From DASROJ01 sp035646975 (GTDB taxonomy: Bacteria; Acidobacteriota; Polarisedimenticolia; JACPZX01; DASXTC01), in contig DASROJ010000215.1 in NCBI GenBank assembly GCA_035646975.1, positions 1-20,627 of the forward strand: DNA of 20,627 nucleotides. Direction: 5' to 3'. This document shows positions 14,771 to 20,627 of this stretch, piece by piece. The translations under genes and the position numbers were made by a program. The notes under the pieces are model-generated. The model had not been told where the DNA came from. It was given only the letters and a program-made list of their open reading frames with translations, and ran no database searches. The first letter of the stretch is position 1; each line of letters starts with the position of its first letter.

Positions 14771-16204
14771 CTACTCGGAAACAAGATCAGGATTGATGTC
14801 ATGCTTGCGCAGGTAGTATCCGAGATTTCTCTGATCGATGCCAAGCAGCCTGGAGGCCTCCTTGCGCACGCCGCCGGATCGGCGAAGCGCTTCCAGGATC
14901 ACTTCCTTCTCCCGGCGGCCGAGCGCGGCGCGGATGTTCAGGTCGGCATCGCTGTCCCTCGATGCATCTCCCCCCCCGCCACCGGGGCCCGTGGATGCCG
15001 AGGCGCCGCTTCCCAGCAGATCCGGCAGGTTGAGTGTCTCTCCCGGGTTGAGGATCAACGCGCGCTCGATGACGTTTCGCAGCTCTCGTACGTTGCCGGG
15101 CCATGCGTAGGCGGTCAGCTCCGTCACGGCCTGCGACGTGATGCCGGGAGCCGGGCGACCCAGCCGCGTTGAAATCTGCCGCGTGAACCGTTCGGCCAGC
15201 AGCGGGATGTCGTCCGGGCGGTCTCTCAGAGCGGGCAGATCGATCCGCACGACGTTGAGGCGATAGAACAGATCGTTGCGGAACCGTCCCGCCGCCGCCT
15301 CCGCCTCCAGGTTGCTGTTGGTCGCCGCTATCACCCGCACGTCCACCCGCGTGGGCTGTGAGTCGCCCAGTCGATCGAACTCGCCGTCCTGGAGCACTCG
15401 CAGGATCTTCGCCTGGGCCGCGATCGGCATCGCGCCGATTTCATCCATGAACAGGGTGCCACGATGCGCCAGAAGGAATCGTCCTTCACGATCGCCCGAC
15501 GCGCCGGTGAACGAGCCGCGCCGATGACCGAAAAACTCGCTTTCCCACATCTCGACCGGGATAGCGGCGCAGTTGACCCGGACAAACGGACCCTTCGCGC
15601 GGGCGCTGAGCTGGTGAACCCTGCGGGCCACCAGCTCCTTGCCGGTGCCGGATTCACCCAGTATCAGCACGGTGGAGTCGGTGGGGGCGGCGGCGCTCAC
15701 CATCTTCATCGCCTCGAGCCATCCCGCGCTCCTTCCGACGGGGATGTCCGTGTCGGTGCCGGCCGGGTCCGCCGGCGCCGTGCCGGCCGCCGAGCGGAGG
15801 TAGCTCACTTCGCGTCTGAGCGCCCGCGATGCCATCGCTCTTTCCAGCGCGACCTCCAGCGCATCGGGGTCGGCGGGCTTCAGGATGTAGTCCGTGGCGC
15901 CGCCGCGAACGCACTCCACGGCCGAAGCGATGGTGCCGAAACCGGTCAGCACGATCACCGGAGTGTCAGGCGAGGTGGTGTTGACGCCGCGGATCAGTCC
16001 GAGACCGCCGGCCCCCGGCATCTTGAGATCGGTGAGCACGACGTCCACCGGCGTGCGGCCCAGCATGGCCAGGGCCGCCTCGGCCGAAGCCGCGAGATCG
16101 ACACCGAAGCCCCGCGCTCGCAGCATCTCACCGAGAGATTCCCGCACGTAGGCTTCGTCTTCGACGACAAGAACACGCCCGCGCGAGGCGGAACGTTCGG
16201 GCAC
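14771..16204 (-). CDS. NtrC-family sigma-54-dependent response regulator
   Basis: 477 aa, GTG start with GGAGG 7 nt upstream. Activates sigma-54 promoters after phosphorylation. Receiver domain ~8-122: acidic pocket Glu15/Asp16, phosphoacceptor Asp59 (LTDLKMP), Thr87, Lys109. AAA+ domain ~155-390: Walker A GESGTGKE (183-190), GSFTGA (230-235, a common variant of the sigma-54-contacting GAFTGA loop), Walker B LFMDEI (251-256), and arginine-finger region around FRNDLFYRL. A Gly/Ser-rich linker (398-415) leads to a Fis-type helix-turn-helix at ~445-467 (KEASRLLGIDQRNLGYYLRK). It lies 21 bp after the hybrid kinase, its most likely partner. No match to the -24/-12 consensus caught my eye near the genes in this window. 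Confidence 0.96.
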   Translation of the reverse strand: MPERSASRGRVLVVEDEAYVRESLGEMLRARGFGVDLAASAEAALAMLGRTPVDVVLTDLKMPGAGGLGLIRGVNTTSPDTPVIVLTGFGTIASAVECVRGGATDYILKPADPDALEVALERAMASRALRREVSYLRSAAGTAPADPAGTDTDIPVGRSAGWLEAMKMVSAAAPTDSTVLILGESGTGKELVARRVHQLSARAKGPFVRVNCAAIPVEMWESEFFGHRRGSFTGASGDREGRFLLAHRGTLFMDEIGAMPIAAQAKILRVLQDGEFDRLGDSQPTRVDVRVIAATNSNLEAEAAAGRFRNDLFYRLNVVRIDLPALRDRPDDIPLLAERFTRQISTRLGRPAPGITSQAVTELTAYAWPGNVRELRNVIERALILNPGETLNLPDLLGSGASASTGPGGGGGDASRDSDADLNIRAALGRREKEVILEALRRSGGVRKEASRLLGIDQRNLGYYLRKHDINPDLVSE

Positions 16205-16225
16205 GGGGCACCTCCACGCCGGTGA

Positions 16226-18397
16226 TTATAGCCCGGAGACCGCGTCGAGCACTTCGCGCACCTTGCCCGCGAGTCCGGCAGGGGTGAACGGCTTGTGGAT
16301 GAAGGCGCTCGAGGCGAGATTCTCTCCGGTGTACCCGGACATGAAAAGGATTTTCATCTCGGGACGCAGGGGTCGGAGGCAGTCGGCCAGCTCGACGCCG
16401 CTCATCATCGGCATCACGACATCGGACAGCATGAGGTGGATGGGACCCTTGAACTGCTCGCAGATCAGCCGGGCATCGGCCGGATCGCGCGCCTCGAGCA
16501 CCTTGTATCCGGTCTGCGTGAGGATGTCGAAGGTCAGCCGGCGAACCATCAGCTCATCCTCCACCAGAAGCACCGTCTCCGACCCGGCGAGCGTGATCGG
16601 AACGCCGGGCCGCGGCTCCACCGTCGAGGAAGCCTCCCAGGCCACCCGGGGCAGGTAAATCCGGAACGTGGCGCCTTGCATCGGCTCGCTCTCCACCAGG
16701 ATGTAGCCGCCGCTCTGACGAAGAATGCCGTAGACCGTGGACAGGCCCAGACCCGTCCCCTTGCCCAGCTCCTTGGTGGTGAAGAACGGCTCGAAGATCC
16801 TGGCTCGCGTTTCTGCGTCCATTCCCTGGCCGCTGTCCGACACCACCAGCATCACGTAACGACCCGGCTCAACCGGCGTGTGCAGGCCGTCGAAGGCTCC
16901 GGCCAGATCCACCTCCGCGGTCTGGATGGTGATGCAGCCGCCCGCGGGCATCGCGTCGCGGGCATTGACCACGAGATTCATGATCACCTGTTCGATCTGG
17001 CCCCGGTCGGCCTTCACTCGGCCCAGATCCGGGCTCAGCTCGGTGGCAAGCTGGACATCTTCACCGATGAGCCGTCGGAGCATCTTGTCCATGTCCGCTA
17101 CCGCCGCGTTGAGATCGATGATACGCGGCTGCAGCACCTGCTTGCGGCTGAAGGCCAGCAGCTGCCTGGTCAACGCCGCCGCTCTGGACGCCGCGCGTTT
17201 GATCTCCTCCAGCTCGCGTCCGACCTCCTCGTCGCCCGAGCAGCGCGAAATCAGCATCTCGCTGTGGCCGGTGATGATCGTGAGCAGATTGTTGAAATCG
17301 TGCGCCACGCCGCCCGCCAGCCGTCCGACCGCTTCCATCTTCTGGGCATGCCGGAATTGCTCTTCGCTCTGGCGCAGCGCACGCCCCGCGCGGTCCCGCT
17401 CGATGACCCGGCCAAGCTGCGTGCCGATGTGGCGCATCGTCTCGAGCAATCGCGCGTCCGGCTGCGCGGGCTCGGGGCAGAAGAACTCGAGCACCGCGGC
17501 GACCTCCCGGCCCACCATCACCGGAAAGCCGAAGCCCCCTTTCACGCCGATGTCGCCGGCCGACGCCGGGAAATATCCTTCACTGGAAACGTCCGCGATC
17601 CAGGCGGCGGAGCCGCTCTCCAGAACCCGCCCCGCCAGGCTGTCGCCGCGCTCCGCGGGGGCGGCTTCGATGAGACGGCGGAGCGGCTGGTACCGCTCGA
17701 GGTCCACGCAGTGCCAGAACTTCGTCGGCACGAGGCTGTGGTCGCCTGCTTCCGATCGCATGTAGACATGGCCAATCGGCCAGCCCGTGTAGGCGCAGAC
17801 CCGGCCGAGGCAGGATCGCATGGCCTCTTCGATATTGGTGGCCTCGTTGGCCGCCACGGCGACTTCCTGCAGCAGCTGCACCAGCGCCTTCTCACGAAGC
17901 AGGACCTCGAGGTCGGAGACATCCTGGAGCATCACCATCGTCTCTTCCACCACACCCGCGGGCGACTTGATGGGGATGCTTGTCGCGTAGATGTGACGCG
18001 TGCTTCCCGCGACCTCGAGCTTCACCTCGTGGTGAGCCACCAGTCCTGTTCTGAGCGCCTGGGCGGCGGGACAGATCTCGCAGATGCGATCGCGACCGCA
18101 GACGACCCTGTTGCAGGGCTGGCCGAGCATCGAGGTCTGCGACTCGGCGTTGAGCAGGGCGGGGAAAACCCTGTTGCCCCAGACCAGGCACAGGTCGGCG
18201 CCGATGACGAGAAACCCGGCGTCGGTGTTGTTGACCACCGCCGACAGTTTCTGGCGTTCCTTCTCCAGGACGCGCATCTGTCCGTCGAGCAACCGGAATC
18301 GGCGTTCGTAATCGTCGACGGTGCGCTGGAGCGTCTCGATGGCCGGGAGCGGCTCAGGCTGGATCTTCGCGGACACGGGCTGCGGCTCCCCTTTCAT
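16226..18397 (-). CDS. cytosolic PAS-GAF hybrid histidine kinase with receiver domain
   Basis: 723 aa from ATG 18397; a TTG at 18409 overlapping the upstream stop is an alternative. No membrane segment. Order: coiled coil ~20-55, PAS ~52-160, GAF ~165-330, HisKA ~355-420 with phospho-His366 in GGVAHDFNNLL, HATPase ~460-585 (N box NLVVNARDAM, DSGQGMD, FEPFFTTKELGKGTGLGLS), and a C-terminal receiver ~607-720 with Asp659 and Lys702. The PAS holds four cysteines spaced C-x4-C-x5-C-x2-C (95, 100, 106, 109), a feature of a known PAS subgroup that could bind metal or sense redox. No histidine phosphotransfer domain follows, so the fused receiver may be a sink or regulator, while the kinase domain could phosphorylate the NtrC-like protein next door. 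Confidence 0.95.
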   Translation of the reverse strand: MKGEPQPVSAKIQPEPLPAIETLQRTVDDYERRFRLLDGQMRVLEKERQKLSAVVNNTDAGFLVIGADLCLVWGNRVFPALLNAESQTSMLGQPCNRVVCGRDRICEICPAAQALRTGLVAHHEVKLEVAGSTRHIYATSIPIKSPAGVVEETMVMLQDVSDLEVLLREKALVQLLQEVAVAANEATNIEEAMRSCLGRVCAYTGWPIGHVYMRSEAGDHSLVPTKFWHCVDLERYQPLRRLIEAAPAERGDSLAGRVLESGSAAWIADVSSEGYFPASAGDIGVKGGFGFPVMVGREVAAVLEFFCPEPAQPDARLLETMRHIGTQLGRVIERDRAGRALRQSEEQFRHAQKMEAVGRLAGGVAHDFNNLLTIITGHSEMLISRCSGDEEVGRELEEIKRAASRAAALTRQLLAFSRKQVLQPRIIDLNAAVADMDKMLRRLIGEDVQLATELSPDLGRVKADRGQIEQVIMNLVVNARDAMPAGGCITIQTAEVDLAGAFDGLHTPVEPGRYVMLVVSDSGQGMDAETRARIFEPFFTTKELGKGTGLGLSTVYGILRQSGGYILVESEPMQGATFRIYLPRVAWEASSTVEPRPGVPITLAGSETVLLVEDELMVRRLTFDILTQTGYKVLEARDPADARLICEQFKGPIHLMLSDVVMPMMSGVELADCLRPLRPEMKILFMSGYTGENLASSAFIHKPFTPAGLAGKVREVLDAVSGL

Positions 18398-18405
18398 TGG
18401 CGGAT

Positions 18406-18903
18406 TCAAGACCGTACGGATGCGTCGCTCGGGATGAGTATCCCCTGCCGCCGCGCGTAGACATCGGCGAGATACTCCGCCACTTTTTCGATCTGGGTCA
18501 CGGTGTCGGCTTGGAAGGCATCGTGTTCATGGCTGTCGATGTCGATCTGGGCGAACACCCGGTCGCCTTTGCGGATCAGCACCACCAGCTCCGACCTCGT
18601 CGAAGCGGAGCATGCGAGATAATTCTCCGCCTTGGTGACGTCCGGGACATTGATGTTGCGCATCTCCGCCACCGCGGTGCCGCAGATGCCGCGACCCACC
18701 GCGATGAAGACATGGTCGGTGGGCGCTCCGATGAACGGCCCGAGCCTCAGCACGTCGTCCTCGAACAGCTCGTAGATCCCCGTCCAGTGAAAGCTCGGGT
18801 TCGAGTTGTGGATGTGCTCCACCGCGGTGGAGAGCAGCTGCTCGAGGCTGACATTGCTCCGGTCGCACTCGCCCAGCGCCCTGCAGATCTCGTCACCGGT
18901 CAT
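18406..18903 (-). CDS. GAF-domain protein, free methionine-(R)-sulfoxide reductase-like
   Basis: 165 aa from the ATG at 18903, chosen because GGAGG lies 6 nt upstream; a GTG two codons earlier overlaps the ribosome site. A single GAF domain of the fRMsr (YebR/MsrC) type: FHWTGIYELFEDDVLRLGPF, VGRGICGTAVAE, NVPDV, YLACSASTRSELVV and FAQIDIDS. In E. coli fRMsr, as I recall it, Cys84, Cys94 and Cys118 take part, with Cys118 catalytic. The last two are kept here (Cys74 and Cys98, same 24-residue spacing), while His64 stands in place of Cys84. It could reduce free Met-R-sulfoxide or act as a redox/ligand sensor. First gene of the operon with a hybrid kinase and NtrC-like regulator, 8 bp before the kinase ATG. 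Confidence 0.88.
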   Translation of the reverse strand: MTGDEICRALGECDRSNVSLEQLLSTAVEHIHNSNPSFHWTGIYELFEDDVLRLGPFIGAPTDHVFIAVGRGICGTAVAEMRNINVPDVTKAENYLACSASTRSELVVLIRKGDRVFAQIDIDSHEHDAFQADTVTQIEKVAEYLADVYARRQGILIPSDASVRS

Positions 18904-19097
18904 CGCCACCCTCCGGGAGCCTCTCTCAACCGGGAGAAACTTACGTCCCGGCGGCGCCTTCGGGCAACCGGGGGCGACGGCGGATGCGGACGCCTCCGCT
19001 GAGCCCCTTACCGGTGGCCGCTCAATGACTTAACCGGAGGCCCGGGCGCCCCCCGTTCCGGCCCGAAACCGCCCGCGACCGCCCGGTATGGGCCGGG
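18904..19097 (-). promoter_or_regulatory. structured leader region upstream of the fRMsr-kinase operon
   Basis: 194 bp between the sensor kinase stop and the fRMsr ATG. Read on the minus strand it contains a 7-nt direct repeat, CTCCCGG (plus coordinates 18930-18936 and 18913-18919), the second sharing two bases with the Shine-Dalgarno GGAGG (18910-18914). CCGGGA (18951-18946) can pair with the first copy (6-bp stem, 10-nt loop) or with the second, which would cover the ribosome site; its CCGGG can instead pair with CCCGG further upstream (18972-18968). A separate perfect hairpin GCGGA-GGCG-TCCGC occupies 18999-18986. These alternatives look switch-like, but I recognise no known riboswitch class. 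Confidence 0.4.
19082..19097 (-). terminator. weak stem-loop directly after the sensor kinase stop
   Basis: CCCGG (19097-19093 on the minus strand) and CCGGG (19086-19082) enclose a six-base loop, immediately after the TGA at 19098-19100. There is no T-run, so it is at most a stabilising or attenuating hairpin, or a Rho-dependent end; read-through into the downstream operon is possible. Confidence 0.3.
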
Positions 19098-20627
19098 TCA
19101 TCGAGCGGGGGCCGGCGCGGGAAGGGGGGCCGATGTCGGAAAGCTCAGCCGGAACAAGGCTCCGCCTCCACGCCGGTTTTCCACCTGGATCTCGCCCCCG
19201 TGCTGCCGCACGATCGCGTGACAGACCGAAAGACCCAGACCGGTCGACTCCTTGGTGGAGTAGAACGGCTCGAAAATGCGCGCCGCGTCCTGCTCGGGCA
19301 GACCGGGACCCCGGTCGGCGATCTCGAGTGTCACGCCGTCGGGGCCCGACCGTGTCGACACGGAAACCTCGCCGCCGCCGGGCTGCGCTTCGCAGGCATT
19401 GAGGAGCAGGTTGAGGAACAGCTGGCCGAGCAGCACCTGGCTGCCCGACACCATGGGCGCCGGTTCGGCGAGATCCAGGGCGAACCGGATCCCGGCGAAC
19501 TCGCGTCGCGACCGGACGAACTCCACCGATTGCATCAGTGCGGCGTTGAGGTCGAGCGCGGAGTGCGGCGCCCTGGCCGGATCGGCATGCTGAAGCACCT
19601 GTCGCACGACCGATGCCGTGCGTTCGAGCCCCTCGGCGACGCGGTCGAGCTGGCGTTGCGCCGACGTCGGGTCGCCACGCTGCAACGATTCGCGCGCGAG
19701 GCTCAGATAATTGGACATCCCTTCGAGCGGGTTGTTGATCTCGTGCGCCATGCCGGCGGCCAGCCGCCCCACCGTGCCGAGCCTTTCGGAGTGAAACAGC
19801 TGTCTTTCGACCTCGCGCACGCGGCCTTCTTCGCGCGACCGCGCTTCGAGCCGTTCGCGGCGCCGCGCCTGCTGGATGGCGAACGAGCCAAGAAGCAGCG
19901 CCAGCGCCATGACGGCCAGGTTCAGCACCAGCGTCATGCGATAGCGCGCCGCCAGCGGCTCGATCAGACCGGCCAGCGTCTCCTGGCTCTGCGCGCAGGT
20001 CAGCTTCCACGGCGAATCGGCCGACCAGCCCTCGGCGCGAATCGGCGAGACGGTCCGCTCTCCGATCTCGCGCGATGACTCGCGCTCCGGCATTTCGTTG
20101 GCCAGCGTGCGCCCCGAGGCGTCCGTCAAGTCGCAGACTCGCGGCGAGTCGGTGGGCGCCCGGCCCCGGGACAGCAGTTCGGCCGGATCGATCTCCGCTT
20201 CCAGGCGACCCATCCGCGCCGGCGCGCCGGCGGGACCGGGCTCCGACTGGAACGGGAACCCGGCCACGATGGCGCCTGCGGGGTGGACCGGCACCTCCTC
20301 CGACTTCCAGAGCACCGGGACACCGCCCCTGCGGCCCGCCTGCACCAGCCTGTTCTGGCGGCTCGAGGCCACGCCGAGGTGCCGGATCTCGGGGTGCCCC
20401 CGAAGGAAGAGAAGCAGCGCTCCTTCGGCGCCGAGCCGCCGCCATCTCACTTCGCGGGGATCGGTGCTCTCCAGGGCGGTTTCCAGCGTGAAGAAGGCGG
20501 GCGCGCTCGCAAGGAATGCCAGATCGGCGCGAGTGGAGGAGATCACGCTTTCGATCGAGCGGGCCCGCGCCGCCACTTCGAGGTGAAAGACGCGGGTGGC
20601 CTGGTCGACCACGCCACGGCGAGCCAC
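19098..20627 (-). CDS. NtrB-like membrane sensor histidine kinase, 5' end possibly cut
   Basis: At least 509 aa; the frame is open to the window edge. The GTG at 20627 is not a credible start by itself because an N-terminal membrane helix is expected before residue 1. Seen here: an extracytoplasmic sensor region (residues 1-229), a membrane helix at ~231-252 (LVLNLAVMALALLLGSF), a basic coiled stretch, HisKA with His295 in AAGMAHEINNPLEG, an HATPase domain with N box NLLLNACEA (Asn410), DRGPGL and FEPFYSTKESTGLGLS, and an Ala/Pro tail. The HEINNPL box and compact HATPase are typical of kinases that pair with NtrC-like regulators. Its neighbour beyond the edge may be its regulator; alternatively it feeds the NtrC-like protein at 14771. 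Separated by 194 bp from the downstream operon. Confidence 0.92.
   Translation of the reverse strand: MARRGVVDQATRVFHLEVAARARSIESVISSTRADLAFLASAPAFFTLETALESTDPREVRWRRLGAEGALLLFLRGHPEIRHLGVASSRQNRLVQAGRRGGVPVLWKSEEVPVHPAGAIVAGFPFQSEPGPAGAPARMGRLEAEIDPAELLSRGRAPTDSPRVCDLTDASGRTLANEMPERESSREIGERTVSPIRAEGWSADSPWKLTCAQSQETLAGLIEPLAARYRMTLVLNLAVMALALLLGSFAIQQARRRERLEARSREEGRVREVERQLFHSERLGTVGRLAAGMAHEINNPLEGMSNYLSLARESLQRGDPTSAQRQLDRVAEGLERTASVVRQVLQHADPARAPHSALDLNAALMQSVEFVRSRREFAGIRFALDLAEPAPMVSGSQVLLGQLFLNLLLNACEAQPGGGEVSVSTRSGPDGVTLEIADRGPGLPEQDAARIFEPFYSTKESTGLGLSVCHAIVRQHGGEIQVENRRGGGALFRLSFPTSAPLPAPAPAR

Noticed and set aside
14771..16204. Treating GSFTGA instead of GAFTGA as a defect
   Set aside because: GSFTGA is a common variant in sigma-54 activators, and Walker A, Walker B and HTH are all intact.
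16295..18460. Plus-strand open frame of 721 codons
   Set aside because: Mirror of the hybrid histidine kinase; His/Arg/Leu-rich with no recognisable domain.
18904..19097. c-di-GMP (GEMM) riboswitch, suggested by GGGACGTAAG in the leader
   Set aside because: The resemblance is limited to a few bases; the conserved tetraloop receptor and paired elements could not be laid out.
19030..20445. Alternative minus-strand frame over the sensor kinase
   Set aside because: The other frame (19098-20627) carries HisKA and HATPase motifs and a membrane helix; this one carries none.
1..20627. CRISPR arrays, tRNA or rRNA genes, integrases and insertion sequences
   Set aside because: No regularly spaced repeats, cloverleaf sequences or transposase/integrase motifs were found on either strand.

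Overview
The window is a gene-dense, GC-rich stretch (roughly two-thirds G+C by eye) of a bacterial chromosome. Genes carry good Shine-Dalgarno sequences, GTG starts are frequent, and the content (M20 and M28 peptidases, an APC permease, an ECF sigma factor, NtrC-type signalling, degenerate metallo-beta-lactamase-fold proteins) suits a soil- or sediment-type heterotroph. The style resembles Acidobacteriota or a related deep lineage, but no rRNA or marker gene fixes this, so the assignment is inference. I found no tRNA, rRNA, CRISPR, transposase or phage gene.

Layout. 1-1262 (+): 3' part of an M20 peptidase, overlapping tail to tail with a small secreted protein (1228-1644, -). 1645-1969: a 325-bp gene-free stretch holding a striking ~190-bp inverted-repeat element with two internal hairpins. 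1970-3706 (-): a three-gene operon of CPBP intramembrane protease, ECF sigma factor and two-helix membrane protein (putative anti-sigma). 3873-7465 (+): an exported M28 (PSMA-like) carboxypeptidase overlapping by GTGA with an acyl-CoA ligase. 7452-10304 (-): a P5C/glutamate-semialdehyde-type aldehyde dehydrogenase followed by a class III aminotransferase. 10358-14021 (+): a tight five-gene operon of APC permease, GNAT acetyltransferase, degenerate MBL-fold protein, VOC protein and exported alpha/beta hydrolase. 14036-18903 (-): a signalling operon of free-methionine-sulfoxide-reductase-like GAF protein, PAS-GAF hybrid histidine kinase with a four-cysteine cluster, NtrC-family sigma-54 activator and a second degenerate MBL-fold protein. 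19098-20627 (-): an NtrB-like membrane sensor kinase cut by the window edge.

How the genes may work together (inference). The left and centre read as peptide and amino-acid scavenging: exported or cytosolic peptidases release amino acids, the APC permease imports them, and the divergently transcribed aminotransferase and semialdehyde dehydrogenase oxidise amino-acid-derived aldehydes, with the CoA ligase activating an acid. The right side is a two-component circuit with possible redox input (fRMsr-like GAF, Cys-cluster PAS) ending in a sigma-54 activator.

Most worth a second look: the inverted-repeat element at 1729-1918; the leader at 18904-19097, whose CCGGG segment has three mutually exclusive partners, one touching the Shine-Dalgarno; the signalling operon; the two MBL-fold proteins with broken metal motifs; and a triplicated 16-bp repeat at the dehydrogenase/aminotransferase junction that puts UGA in all three frames.
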